64,000 nucleotides of DNA from DASXRA01 sp963737425 (GCA_963737425.1 CAVTSX010000004.1:186001-250000); one strand, 5' to 3'. Positions 24,649-33,868 are shown, counted from the stretch's first letter. The notes: generated from the sequence alone by a model not told the origin. Translations and numbers: made by a program.

Positions 24649-27585
24649 GTGGCCATGCGGCCGCCGCTTCCGTCCTTCAGCTTGTCGAGACGGGCCAAGA
24701 TCAGCCTCGGTGTTATTGGCACGCTTATCGTGGTGCTGATCGTGCTCGGCTCGCTTGTCGGGGTGTACGTCAACTGGCTCTGGTTCGGCGAGGTCGGCTA
24801 CCGAGGGGTCTATCGCGGCATCATCACGACCAAGCTCGTGCTGTTTGTGGTCTTCGGTGTGCTGATGGCGCTGATCCTCGGCGGAAACATCGTCGTGGCA
24901 TACCTGTTGCGCCCACCGTTTCGACCTCTCTCGGCCGAGCAGCAGAACCTCGAGCGTTATCGGGTCGTGCTCGAGCAACGCAAGCGGCTCATCCTCGCCG
25001 GCATCATGATTCTCGCCGGCCTCAGTGCCGGCCTGTCGGCCATGTCTGACTGGCGCACCTGGATGCTGTGGCGCTACGGCGGACACTTCGGCATCAAGGA
25101 TCCGCAGTTCCACCGCGACGTCTCGTTCTTCGCCTGGGACTACCCGGCCTACCGGCTGATGCTCAGCTTCGGTTTCACCGCGATTCTGTTCTCGATCCTG
25201 CTTTCGATCGCTGTGCATTACCTGTTCGGCGCGATTCGGGTGCAGACGCCCGGGCCGAAGATCACGTTGTCGGCCCGGCGGCATCTCACCGTGCTGATCT
25301 TCATCTTCATCGTGCTCAAGGCCCTGGCGTATTGGCTCGACCGCTACGGCGTGGTGTTCTCCAACCGCGGCAAGGTGACCGGAGCGTCCTATACCGATGT
25401 CAACGCCTCGCTGCCGGCGAAGACGATCCTGTTCTGGATGGCGGTGATCATCGCGATCGCCGTGCTCGCCAGCATGTGGCTCAAGAGCGCGCAGCTACCC
25501 GCCATCGGCTTTGCCGTGTTGCTCGTGCTCAGCATCATCATCAACGGCATCTACCCGGCCGTCGTCCAGCAGTTCTCGGTGAAACCGAACGCGAGTGACA
25601 AGGAAGCCAAATACATCTCGCGAAATATCGTGGCCACGAGGCAGGGGTATGACATTGTCTCGGGCACGGACGGGGGGCCGGTCGACTACCGCACCTACTC
25701 CGTGAACGAGTCGCCGAGCACCACCGCACTCAACCCCGACAGCGCCACCGTCTCCGACATTCGCATCCTTGACCCGAACGTCGTCTCACAGACTTTCACC
25801 CAGCAGCAGCAGATCAAGAACCAGTACGGATTCGCGACGAAACTTGACGTGGATCGCTACACCGTCAACGGAGTTCGCCGTGACTATGTCGTCGGCGTTC
25901 GCGAGCTCGACGAGACGAATCTGTCGGGGAATCAGACCAACTGGATCAACAAGCACACCGTCTACACGCACGGCTACGGCTTCGTCGCCGCACAGGCCGA
26001 CTCGGATGTGACTGCGACAGCGCAGTACACCGAGGGCGACATCCCGCCGTCCGGACCGCTCGGCTTGAGTGCGCCGGGCGCCAAGCCGCAGGTCTACTAC
26101 GGCGAGCTGATGGACGACTATTCCATCGTTGGCGCAAAGGGAAAGCGCGAGTACGACGGTAGTGATCAGACGACCTCCTATACCGGTAAGGGGGGCGTGC
26201 CGCTCGGTGGTTTCTTCAGCCGGTTGGCGTTCGCCGTCAAGTACAAGCAGACGAACTTCCTGCTCAACGACGCGGTGAGCGCGAAGGGCGCGAAGATCAT
26301 CTTCAACCGCGATCCGCGCGAGCGTGTGCTCAAGGTCGCCCCGTTCTTGAAGGTCGACGGCGACCCGTACCCGATGGTGGTCAACGGCCGCGTCGTGTGG
26401 ATGGTCGACTGCTACACGACAATGTCGAACTTCCCGTACTCCGAGCAGAAATCACTGTCTGACCTCACCCAGGACACGCTGTCGCAACAGCGCAAGACGG
26501 CGACACAGCCGAACAGCAAGATCAACTACATTCGCAATTCGGTGAAGGCAACCGTCGACGCCTACGACGGAACGATCAGGCTTTACCAATGGGACCAGCA
26601 GGATCCTGTGTTGAAAGCCTGGATGAAGGCTTTTCCCGGCCTGGTGCAGCCGAAGTCCTCGATGCCCGCGGACGTGCTTGCCCACGTGCGCTACCCGGAG
26701 GACCTGTTCGAGGTTCAGCGCGGGTTGCTCGAGCAGTATCACGTCGATGACCCGGTGACCTTCTACAACGTCCGCGACAAGTGGACGGTGCCGACCGACC
26801 CCTATGCGGCCGGCGTCAACCAGCCACCGTTCTACGTGATGGCCAATCCGCCATCGGGTGGCGGCACTGCGGCGCAGTTCCAGTTGACCTCACCGATGAA
26901 GGTCAACAACCGCCAGAACCTTGCCGCCTTCATCTCGGTCGACAGTGACGCCGGCCCGAACTACGGCAAGATGACTGTGCTCAAACTGCCGACGACATCG
27001 GTTGTGCAGGGACCAGAGCAGATATCGAACATCTTCAGCACCACCGCCGTCATATCGAAGGACATCTCGCTGCTCGGCAGCGGTGGGTCCAACGTGATTC
27101 ACGGCAATCTGCTGACGCTGCCGATCGGCAACTCGTTCCTCTACATCGAGCCGCTCTATGTCTCGAGCCAGAATGCGACCGGTTATCCGATCTTGCAGCG
27201 CGTTCTTGCCGTGTATGGCGGCAAGATCGGCTACGACGCGACGTTGGCCGGTGCGTTGGACAACCTGAGCCATGGCCCACCGGGCGTCAACCTGAACCCC
27301 AGCGGCACGTCCTCGCCCACGACGCCGACACCGTCGACGACGCCGACGTCTCCCGCGCCGAACTCGTCGACGAAGCCGCCGCCGACGAGCAGCGGCCCGG
27401 CGAACGCGCAAGCAGTGTTGCAGCAACTCAACACCGCTTTCGTCAAACTGCAGGACGCCTACAAGACGGGCGACTTCGCGAAGATCGGTGCGGCGCAGGC
27501 GGAGGTCCAGCGGTTGACGGCGCAGTATTTGGGGATGATCAACACCTCGGCGCCAACGTCGCCCAAGCCCACCGCCACTCGATAG
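24649..27585 (+). CDS. UPF0182 family integral membrane protein
   Basis: The 978-residue protein belongs to UPF0182 (Rv3193c-like). Seven membrane segments in the first 310 residues are followed by a large soluble region of about 560 residues, a Thr/Ser/Pro linker (about 880-915) and a C-terminal helical hairpin (LQQLNTAFVKLQDAYKTGDF). Start GTG 24649 is chosen because GAGGAG at 24637-24642 is well spaced and the resulting VAMRPPLPSF head resembles the VGMRP start of the mycobacterial protein. The molecular role of the family is unknown; the large external domain and conservation with the adjacent protease suggest an envelope function. Confidence 0.92.
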   Translation: MAMRPPLPSFSLSRRAKISLGVIGTLIVVLIVLGSLVGVYVNWLWFGEVGYRGVYRGIITTKLVLFVVFGVLMALILGGNIVVAYLLRPPFRPLSAEQQNLERYRVVLEQRKRLILAGIMILAGLSAGLSAMSDWRTWMLWRYGGHFGIKDPQFHRDVSFFAWDYPAYRLMLSFGFTAILFSILLSIAVHYLFGAIRVQTPGPKITLSARRHLTVLIFIFIVLKALAYWLDRYGVVFSNRGKVTGASYTDVNASLPAKTILFWMAVIIAIAVLASMWLKSAQLPAIGFAVLLVLSIIINGIYPAVVQQFSVKPNASDKEAKYISRNIVATRQGYDIVSGTDGGPVDYRTYSVNESPSTTALNPDSATVSDIRILDPNVVSQTFTQQQQIKNQYGFATKLDVDRYTVNGVRRDYVVGVRELDETNLSGNQTNWINKHTVYTHGYGFVAAQADSDVTATAQYTEGDIPPSGPLGLSAPGAKPQVYYGELMDDYSIVGAKGKREYDGSDQTTSYTGKGGVPLGGFFSRLAFAVKYKQTNFLLNDAVSAKGAKIIFNRDPRERVLKVAPFLKVDGDPYPMVVNGRVVWMVDCYTTMSNFPYSEQKSLSDLTQDTLSQQRKTATQPNSKINYIRNSVKATVDAYDGTIRLYQWDQQDPVLKAWMKAFPGLVQPKSSMPADVLAHVRYPEDLFEVQRGLLEQYHVDDPVTFYNVRDKWTVPTDPYAAGVNQPPFYVMANPPSGGGTAAQFQLTSPMKVNNRQNLAAFISVDSDAGPNYGKMTVLKLPTTSVVQGPEQISNIFSTTAVISKDISLLGSGGSNVIHGNLLTLPIGNSFLYIEPLYVSSQNATGYPILQRVLAVYGGKIGYDATLAGALDNLSHGPPGVNLNPSGTSSPTTPTPSTTPTSPAPNSSTKPPPTSSGPANAQAVLQQLNTAFVKLQDAYKTGDFAKIGAAQAEVQRLTAQYLGMINTSAPTSPKPTATR

Positions 27586-27637
27586 GCCGCGTCGGCGCGG
27601 CCTCCGGCCGGTTTCCGTCCCGGAACCGGGACCCGGT

Positions 27638-27667
27638 TTGGAGGTCGCGCCGCTCGGTCGGTAGGCT
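27638..27667 (+). promoter_or_regulatory. Candidate promoter of the initiator tRNA gene
   Basis: TTGGAG (27638-27643) and TAGGCT (27662-27667) are separated by 18 bases and end 11 bases before the mature tRNA. The region between the UPF0182 stop and the tRNA holds nothing else recognisable. Confidence 0.5.
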
Positions 27668-27678
27668 GGTGTTACCAA

Positions 27679-27755
27679 CGCGGGGTGGAGCAGCTCGGTA
27701 GCTCGCTGGGCTCATAACCCAGAGGTCGCAGGTTCAAATCCTGCCCCCGCTACCA
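27679..27755 (+). tRNA. Initiator tRNA-fMet (CAT)
   Basis: The 77-base gene folds as a complete cloverleaf with anticodon CAT in CTCATAA and an encoded CCA end. Initiator features are present: an anticodon stem with three consecutive G-C pairs (GGG/CCC) and a mismatched first acceptor pair (C1 against T72), instead of the paired end of elongator tRNA-Met. The T-arm GGTTCAAATCC is canonical. Confidence 0.97.
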
Positions 27756-27759
27756 CCGC

Positions 27760-27794
27760 AAAGGCCCCCGAACCGGACAGGTTCGGGGGCCTTT
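27760..27794 (+). terminator. Rho-independent terminator after tRNA-fMet
   Basis: A perfect 15-base inverted repeat (AAAGGCCCCCGAACC 27760-27774 with GGTTCGGGGGCCTTT 27780-27794) with a 5-base loop lies 5 bases after the tRNA. The A/T ends make it usable in both directions. Confidence 0.9.
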
Positions 27795-28000
27795 CGCATG
27801 CCCCGGTGTGCTCCGGTGATCAGATTGGTGACCAGACGGCGTGCGCAGCTCCGTATGGGACGGTGATCAGGCGCCGGATTCGCAGTCCTGCTCGATAGCT
27901 TCCGCAATCTTGACTCACACTTCAGCCGAGCTACAGCGTGAGTCGCGCGGTGACACTCTGCCTCAGTTGGGGGTAGGCGTACCAATCAGACGCGTTCCCG

Positions 28001-28392
28001 TTAGTGCCCTGAGTCGCAAGCCATCTTGCTGATCTCGTCGCACTCCGGGAGGGCCCCCGGCAGACTCCAGGTTCGCTCGAACAGCTCCTCGATCATCGGC
28101 GGCATTGAGCTGGCCATCCGTACCTGATCGTTGACCCGCAGTGCGTCGTGGACGATCTTTAGATGCTGTGCGTCGAAGTAGCCAGCCAGTGGCATGACGA
28201 GGTTCTGCATGCGCTCCTCGGCCGACCGCCATCCTCCGAGAGCAGTTGCACGGCAGCCGTAATCAAGGCGGGTCGCGGCCGCTGAGCCACCACCGTCGCC
28301 AGCTCGCTCGCGCTCAAGGTCTGTAGGCGTTCTCCTACGATCCCCACTGTGACGTCACTGACTATGTCGCAGGCGAACACGCGCGTCCGCAC
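28001..28392 (-). pseudogene. Frameshifted gene of unknown family
   Basis: Two overlapping minus-strand frames join into one plausible protein: the first reads GERLQTLSASELATVVAQRP and ALITAAVQLLSEDGG, the second continues AEERMQNLVMPLAGYFDAQ, NDQVRMASSMPPMIEELFE, and ends 28001. The switch is at about 28225-28230 in a GGTCGGCCGAGG context, where one base must be removed or added. No domain is recognised. It is either a decayed gene or a sequencing error; other broken genes nearby make decay likely. The 200 bases before it (27800-28000) contain no supported feature. Confidence 0.5.
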
Positions 28393-28665
28393 GAGATCTG
28401 CGGATGGTGCGTTCGTGAGGATGGCGGTTACTTGTCAACGCCGCTCGAATCTTGACCCCCTATCGCCCGGCCGACAACTGATCAGATTTCGCGTGCCGTT
28501 GACATCAACGACCTAGCTTGCCGCGACTGACGGTCTCGGCGCTGGACAACGAGTCGCGGCGGCAACCGCGGATGCCCGTGCGAGATCGCCGACCACGGGT
28601 GCAGTCGCTTCGGTGGCCTGCCGACTTCGATGGCGAGTGATGGACCGTTATGACGTGGCCTCGGC

Positions 28666-29389
28666 CTATGGTGGGCCGGCCGGCCTCGCGTCGGAGGATC
28701 GCGCGCCGCTCGCGTCGGGTTTCGTTCCAACGATGCACCGCGCCAGGCCCGTCACCCGGTCCGTGCCGTCGCTCTCGAATGCGCTCACATTCGCGATGGC
28801 GTGTTCGCGAATCCGCTGCTGCGCCGGTTCGTCGACCTGCTGTAGCGCCGCACTGCGAGCGAGACGTGCTCGCTGATCATCTCCCAATACTGCGCTGGCC
28901 ATTGCGGTCGGCACGGGCGTCGCGGCCGGTGCTGTCGGCGTTGCGCACGAGTTCGACGTCGACCACAGCTTGAGCACGCGCGCGAACTCGGCCGTCGCCT
29001 TGGCCACGTCCGGGAAGGACATGTAACCGAAACGGACGGAGACGCTATCGAATGTGGCGTTGTCGAAAGGCAGATTATCGGCGCTGCATATCGTCGTCTC
29101 GATATTGGCGACCCCCTTGCGCCCACGCTCGTCGCGCGGCTATGTCGAGCATCTCCGCGACGAGGTCGGTGAGCACGACGCGTCCCTTCGGCGACAGTCT
29201 CGCGATGCTCAGCCCCGACTCACCCGTGCCCGAGGCAATGTCGAGATGCTGCTGATCTTCACCGATGTGAAGACTCTCGATCATCGCTGCGCCGACCGGG
29301 CGCAGCTGATCCATGATGACCGAGTCCCACTTCTCCCAACCCGCAGAGAGCCCCGGCCCAGGCCGCTCGCTGAACGTCTCGGAGCTCAT
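28666..29389 (-). pseudogene. Broken class I SAM-dependent methyltransferase
   Basis: The 5' part from ATG 29389 encodes a UbiE-like methyltransferase start (MDQLRPVGAAMIESLHIG, HLDIASGTGESGLSIARL, VVLTDLVAEMLDIAARR). At a run of five G (about 29110-29115) the frame shifts and continues VANIETTICSADNLPFD, FDSVSVRFGYMSFPD, EFARVLK. The central part after RVLK is deleted or scrambled, and pieces of the C-terminus reappear in two frames (QYWEMISEHVSLAV, then ALQQVDEPAQQRIREHAIAN and VTGLARCIVGTK). At least three lesions show a true pseudogene. The interval 28393-28665 holds no gene. Confidence 0.75.
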
Positions 29390-29512
29390 CGGCGCCCGTC
29401 ATCGGCCCCCTGTCGCTGCATCCACCGAACACGAAAGGTTCTCCGGGCGGGAGCGCGTAATGCTGATCTGCAACAGACGGTTACCGCCACCGGATGAGGC
29501 GGCTGGCGGCGA

Positions 29513-29755
29513 CTATCTACGGATTGATGCTTCATCGAGGTCGACGCCGATGACGGCGGCGACGTGTTCGAGGTCACCGTCGAGGCATAGCAGGGCAGCG
29601 CGGTGCCGCCAGGCCACGGCGGCGATCATGCAGTCGATCATTCCGTGTGGTGTGATGCCTGCGTGCCGGCAGTGACGGTAAATCAGTGCTGCTGCGTCGA
29701 AGTCGGTCGGCGCGTCGAAGTGCAGCAGGCCGCCGCGCAGCATTGGGCGCCGCAG
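29513..29755 (-). pseudogene. VapC/PIN toxin C-terminal fragment
   Basis: The last 75 residues of this frame match the C-terminal half of a VapC PIN toxin: LHFDAPTDFDAAALIYRHCR, HGMIDCMIAAVAWRHRA, LLCLDGDLEHVAAVIGVDL. The N-terminal half with the first catalytic Asp is absent, and no antitoxin gene lies beside it. The open frame continues upstream antisense to a secreted protein gene, but that part is not VapC-like. Confidence 0.65.
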
Positions 29756-29986
29756 GCGACCGCGCGGGCGTGTGCACGTGACCGGACTGGCCTTGCTTCG
29801 AACAGGGTTGGAGACGTGGCCGTCGCGCGCGCCACAGATGCGAGTCGCGGCGAGCAAGCCGACTTCGATGGCGGCCAGGTGCGTAGCCCTGCCGAAAGTC
29901 AGTTGCAGAGAATTCACTACTGGAATAGTTTGCGCGCAACATGGTCTGCAGGCAGGACCGATCACAAGAGAAAGGAGCAAGTAACG

Positions 29987-30478
29987 ATGACGAAGAGGTG
30001 GCAGGCCCTCCTGCTGGTGCTGGTCAGCGCGGCGGCAACGCTGAGCGCGATGTTGGCGGGCGCGAGCACTGCCTCCGCGTCCACCGGCGACACTGCGGTG
30101 GCCGGCACGCCGCCGATATTCACCAGCGACGAGTGCGCAACCAACTCGGCTACCTACGCTGGCAAGCCCGTATCTTTCACGGCATGCTTCGAACCGTACG
30201 GCGATAAGATCTGGGTGTACGACGGCGGCGCTGACACTTACCCGGCCTACGGAGCTTGGGACAATTACCTGAAAGACAGCGCCGGCAATTGGACTATCTA
30301 TCGGAGTGGTACGTGCGTGAACCATTTGGGCGCCGGCCATTGGGGCTACTGCAACTACGACTTCTACGAGGACAGCACCTACAACGCCGATTACGGCTAC
30401 GGTAGCGGGGTCCGCGTGTATCCGGGCACCGATTACCTTGGGATCGGCCCCTATGCGTGGGTTCGCAACAGCGAATAG
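29987..30478 (+). CDS. Small secreted aromatic-rich protein
   Basis: The 163-residue product starts at ATG 29987 behind AAAGGAG (29970-29976). It has a clear Sec signal peptide (KRW, hydrophobic core LLLVLVSAAATLSAMLAG, cut near ASTASAS). The mature part of about 130 residues is rich in Tyr, Trp, Gly and Asn with four cysteines, and contains AYGAWDNYLKDSAGNW and VYPGTDYLGIGPYAW. No domain is recognised. It looks like an exported small binding or spore/wall-surface protein; it stands alone among pseudogenes, so it may have been acquired separately. Confidence 0.75.
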   Translation: MTKRWQALLLVLVSAAATLSAMLAGASTASASTGDTAVAGTPPIFTSDECATNSATYAGKPVSFTACFEPYGDKIWVYDGGADTYPAYGAWDNYLKDSAGNWTIYRSGTCVNHLGAGHWGYCNYDFYEDSTYNADYGYGSGVRVYPGTDYLGIGPYAWVRNSE

Positions 30479-30603
30479 CTGCTCCGGGAGCGGTAGCGCC
30501 GACTGACGGGCGTCACTGGGTCGGCGCCGGTTGTGGCGGGGCGTCTCCGCAACTGGCGAGCTGCCGTAGCACGGCATGGCGCCGACGAGTAGCGCCATGA
30601 ACT

Positions 30604-30645
30604 GGCGCCCCCGAGCCCGGCATCCTGGACGAGGGGGCGCCTTAA
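30604..30645 (+). terminator. Candidate terminator in a gene-free stretch
   Basis: GGCGCCCCC (30604-30612) pairs with GGGGGCGCC (30633-30641) and is followed by TTAAT. It would end transcription from the secreted-protein gene. Apart from this hairpin, 30479-30836 shows no gene or other supported feature. Confidence 0.5.
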
Positions 30646-30836
30646 TACTGCACGGCCGAGAGGGCCGGAAGGTGACCCCGGACGGGATGCAGTAGCAATT
30701 AAGCACATTTCGCGTGGCTCACGTCGCTTGTGTCTTGCGTCAAGTTCTTGGCACCGTTCGATGTGGATTTGGAATCACAAGCGTCCGGCCGTAATCGCCC
30801 TGGCCGCGGCATGAGCGGAATGCAAATGTCAGGAGC

Positions 30837-31004
30837 TCATGCGCGGTGCAGGAACCGGAAGTAGAACGCGCCGAACACGAGGACAATCCCGATGTTTACC
30901 GCCAATCGCGGTCCGAAGTGGTGCCTGAAGAACAGGACGTCCACGGCGACGATGACAGCGACGAGCGCCATCACATAGAGCACGACGGCTGCTGTTCTTC
31001 CCAC
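30837..31004 (-). CDS. Small two-helix membrane protein
   Basis: From GTG 31004 the product is 55 residues with two membrane segments (TAAVVLYVMALVAVIVAVDV and AVNIGIVLVFGAFYF) separated by a LFFRHHFGPRL loop. This pattern is common in actinobacterial short membrane proteins that begin MGRxAAVVLYV. GTG codons at 31010 and 31019 are alternative starts. The function is unknown. The stretch 31005-31262 upstream has no supported gene. Confidence 0.65.
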   Translation of the reverse strand: MGRTAAVVLYVMALVAVIVAVDVLFFRHHFGPRLAVNIGIVLVFGAFYFRFLHRA

Positions 31005-31262
31005 GGCCACACTATGCACCCACCGTCTCACCCGGATGACTGCCACAACTCGGCAGTCCGCGCTGGCTCTGCGGCATGACCGGACGGCCGCTCGGCCCGA
31101 CAGGGGTCCCAACTGGGTCGACGTGTGTCGAGCTGACGGTAAGCGCGGCTGTGTCAGCTATCTCCGAAGGAAGCTTTACGGTGCTTGTCGTGGGCCGGAG
31201 ATCGCTCGTGCCGGCCAGATCCGGCGCTTTCAGCGCTGATCGTGCTCCTCAAATCGGCTCGA

Positions 31263-31539
31263 TTATGCGTATCTCCCTATGGGCACCGCCGCCAAGTGCG
31301 GGGGCGCATCTTGGTATCCGGAACTGTTGTACGCGTCCACCGCCGCCGCGACAGTCTCGAACTCGATGAGCGTCGTGCGCAGAGACCACCGCCCTCGAAA
31401 CCTATGCCGGGTTGCCGCGCGCCAGGAAGCGTCCACCCGCTGCGACCGTGGCCGGGCCGGCCCGTTCGACCTACCGAGCCAGCTTGGCCTCGTCGCTGAT
31501 GTCGATGAACGTGTTGATCCAGTACGCCGTCATGGACAT
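31263..31539 (-). pseudogene. Degraded DUF1330-like gene
   Basis: Starting at ATG 31539, the sequence reads MTAYWINTFIDISDEAKLAR, then an in-frame TAG, then GPATVAAGGRFLARGNPA, a second TAG, and after a frameshift RTTLIEFETVAAAVDAYNSS and GYQDA. This is the order of a DUF1330 protein (short ferredoxin-like fold). Two stops and at least two frameshifts make it non-functional. It lies just upstream of the sigma-factor gene on the opposite strand. Confidence 0.65.
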
Positions 31540-31661
31540 CGTGCGCGCGACAAACGGCTGATCGCCGCCGGCGCCTGCGGGCCCTAATTCGCGTACCACC
31601 CCGGCACAGCAGATCGGCGCCCTCGCGAGTTGAAGGTGAAACGATCCGCCGGGAGGCCTGC

Positions 31662-32177
31662 GTGACATTCAGTGAGTTCGTCGTCGAACGCCAACGTGGG
31701 TTACTGCGTTTCGGCATGGTGCTGACCGGCGATGCCCGGCTCGCCGAGGAGATCGTCCAGGAGGTTCTCGTCCGGGCGTACGAGCGATGGGCGCACATCG
31801 GCGCGGTCGAGAACACGAACGCGTACGTGCGCCGGATGGTCGTCAACGAGTTCCTGTCCTGGCGGCGCAAGTGGAGCCGCGCCGAGCCGTTCGACCCGGT
31901 AGCGCACGGAATCGCGCAGTCCGACCATGCCGACATGTACGTCGAGCGGGACGCCGTGCTCGCAGAGCTGGCCAAGCTGCCGCGAAGGCAGCGCGCCGTA
32001 CTCGTCTTGCGCTATTACGACGGCCTGTCCGACCGCGAGATCGCCGAAGTGCTGGGCTGCTCGACCGGGACGGTTCGCGGCTACGCCTCGCGCGCGCTGG
32101 CCACCCTGCGGATCGAGTCCACCAGCCCGTCCACCACATCCGTCCGAACAGCTGCCACGAAGGAGATCGCCCGATGA
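31662..32177 (+). CDS. RNA polymerase sigma factor, SigE family (ECF)
   Basis: The 171-residue ECF sigma factor has region 2 (LRFGMVLTGDARLAEEIVQE, AYVRRMVVNEFLSWRRK) and region 4 (LPRRQRAVLVLRYYDGLSD, IAEVLGCSTGTVRGYASRA). Start GTG 31662 follows GGGAGG at 31651-31656. It belongs to the same SigE-like subfamily as the gene at 11024-11548 and, like it, is coupled by an ATGA overlap to a membrane-protein gene. Confidence 0.93.
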   Translation: MTFSEFVVERQRGLLRFGMVLTGDARLAEEIVQEVLVRAYERWAHIGAVENTNAYVRRMVVNEFLSWRRKWSRAEPFDPVAHGIAQSDHADMYVERDAVLAELAKLPRRQRAVLVLRYYDGLSDREIAEVLGCSTGTVRGYASRALATLRIESTSPSTTSVRTAATKEIAR

Positions 32178-33283
32178 GAACCGCAGAGGATCTGCGCGCC
32201 GCATTCGCCCTGCTCGACGAGCACGCGCCCACCGAGTGCGCGGGACCGCTCGACGAGCCGCGAACGAAATCTCGACGCCACAGAGTGCTGCCCCTAGCCG
32301 GGGTAGCCGCCGCGGTGGCGGCGGTCGCAATCGCCGTTCCACTGCTCGTGCCCGATCGTGGAGCCTCCACCCGGAGCACGCCGCCGGCCGCGGCATATGA
32401 GGCGCCGGTAACGCTGCGCTACTCGTTCACCGTCGACCACGTCGCCGGTTACACAATCACGCCAAGTGCGGTCGAGCGCGACGTCCAGCGGGCCAATATC
32501 ACCATCGGTTCCGGCAGCGCGCCCGATGCCGCCGATGCCGACGGCGCGATCTACGTGTACGCACGCGGTGCCTTCGACCCGACTGCGGCCAAGGGCGGCC
32601 GTCCGGTCAAGGTCAACGGTCACGCCGGCTACTTCGCGAGGCTGACATCGCCGACGCTGACCGGTATCGACGGGATACCCGCGAAGCTCGACGCCGTCGT
32701 CTGGCAGTACGCGGCTGGCGCGTGGGCGATGGTGCAGGTGAGGTTCGCGGGCGATCAAGTCAACGCGCGGGACGAGGAGCTCAAGATCGCCCGTGCGGTC
32801 CACCCCGGACATCCAGAGCCGACGCGGGTCCCGTTCCGGTTCGGCTACCTGCCGGACGGGCTGGTAGCCGAAGGGGCAGAACTCGAGCGCGGCGGCGCGT
32901 GGATCTATCTCGGCGACGGCCGCCCCGGCGGCACCGATGGCGATCAGATGTTCGGCTCGGCGCTGAGCGTATTCGTTTACCCCGGCCTCAATCCGACCCC
33001 CGGCAGCGAACCGAATGGCATGTTCTGCCAGGGGCAGAAGAGGTTCACGATGGACGGCGCCCGCGGCTGCTTCCACGCCCCCGGTGGCCCCGGCCCCGAC
33101 AGTCGCATCACCAACGGGCTGTCGCTGAACGCTCCCGGCGGGCTCATCGAGATGCGGGTCGGTGACACCCACCTCGGGCGCTACAGCGACGACCAGCTCA
33201 AGCAGATCGCAGGCACGCTGCGTATCGCGACGATCATCGATCAAAGCACCTGGTTCGACGCCACTACTGCGATGCCGCGCTGA
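32174..33283 (+). CDS. Membrane-anchored partner of sigma factor
   Basis: The 369-residue protein begins at ATG 32174 within the sigma stop. A 35-residue cytoplasmic head (RTAEDLRAAFALLDEHAP) precedes one membrane segment (residues 38-58, VLPLAGVAAAVAAVAIAVPLL) and a large extracytoplasmic domain of about 300 residues with beta-rich composition and two cysteines (MFCQGQ, RGCFHAP). Position and topology suggest a regulator or sensor for the sigma factor; no known anti-sigma motif is seen. Confidence 0.8.
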   Translation: MRTAEDLRAAFALLDEHAPTECAGPLDEPRTKSRRHRVLPLAGVAAAVAAVAIAVPLLVPDRGASTRSTPPAAAYEAPVTLRYSFTVDHVAGYTITPSAVERDVQRANITIGSGSAPDAADADGAIYVYARGAFDPTAAKGGRPVKVNGHAGYFARLTSPTLTGIDGIPAKLDAVVWQYAAGAWAMVQVRFAGDQVNARDEELKIARAVHPGHPEPTRVPFRFGYLPDGLVAEGAELERGGAWIYLGDGRPGGTDGDQMFGSALSVFVYPGLNPTPGSEPNGMFCQGQKRFTMDGARGCFHAPGGPGPDSRITNGLSLNAPGGLIEMRVGDTHLGRYSDDQLKQIAGTLRIATIIDQSTWFDATTAMPR

Positions 33284-33530
33284 GCTGAGCAACCAACACG
33301 CGCACCGCGTTCACCATTGACGGGCCGTACCAGGTCAGGTGCCGCCCACTGTCCAGCGCGACCGACCGGCCGTGGAAGCACTCCGGCCCGTCGGTCTCGC
33401 TGAACGTGTGCGGCTCGTCCGGCAGGACGATCAGCTCGGCTGCCTTGGTATGTGCAGCGACATAGCCAGCGTGGTCGTCGATCGGCTCCAGACCATGCCG
33501 ATCGTCAGCCCCGCCGTCCTCACCGGGCAT
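33264..33530 (-). CDS. Short protein or gene remnant, unrecognised
   Basis: This 88-residue frame has protein-like composition (GYVAAHTKAAELIVLPDEPH, FHGRSVALDSGRHLTWYGPS) and could be the 3' end of a larger gene whose 5' part is lost. It overlaps the end of the sigma-partner gene by 20 bases. I cannot assign a family. The lack of a good ribosome-binding site and the adjacent glycosidase remnant argue for a relic. Confidence 0.3.
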   Translation of the reverse strand: MPGEDGGADDRHGLEPIDDHAGYVAAHTKAAELIVLPDEPHTFSETDGPECFHGRSVALDSGRHLTWYGPSMVNAVRVLVAQLSAASQ

Positions 33531-33539
33531 GTCCCAGCG

Positions 33540-33770
33540 TCGAAGCGGCGACTGAATTCACGTTCGTAATCTGGCTGCCTCGGGCAGACGAATACCGCGG
33601 TGTCGCCGTCGACGCTAAGCAGTTCGGCGTGGTGATCGGCGGTCACGCGGTGCGTGCCTTGGCCAGACACTGGCACCGACACGGCCGCCGTGGCGTTGAT
33701 CGGGATCGTCACGCTGAGTTCGAAGTTGCGCTGCTGCTCGTCCCGGTGGAGGCCTCCTGGCCGCGCACTG
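33540..33770 (-). pseudogene. GH78 alpha-L-rhamnosidase C-terminal remnant
   Basis: A minus-strand segment encodes FELSVTIPINATAAVSVPVS, GTHRVTADHHAELLSVDGD, AVFVC and PDYEREF, which follows the C-terminal beta-sandwich of GH78 alpha-L-rhamnosidases (pattern of NTTATV-x-VP near the end). The catalytic domain is absent. Its location at the edge of a glycosidase locus with a GH106-type enzyme suggests that a second rhamnosidase was once present. Confidence 0.5.
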
Positions 33771-33868
33771 TGTCGATGGCGGCGGAGGCGGCGGCTAAGA
33801 AGGCGAGGCCTGTCAACGGCTGAAAAGCAGGCGCCTTGCGCGGTCGGCATATTGGGGCAAGGGCTAGG

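Noticed and set aside
29513..30706. 397-codon minus-strand frame as one protein
   Set aside because: Only its last 75 residues are VapC-like; the rest is antisense to the secreted protein gene.
27679..33850. Integrated element (phage or ICE) at tRNA-fMet
   Set aside because: No integrase, excisionase or repeat of the tRNA 3' end was found; only pseudogenes and a few intact genes.
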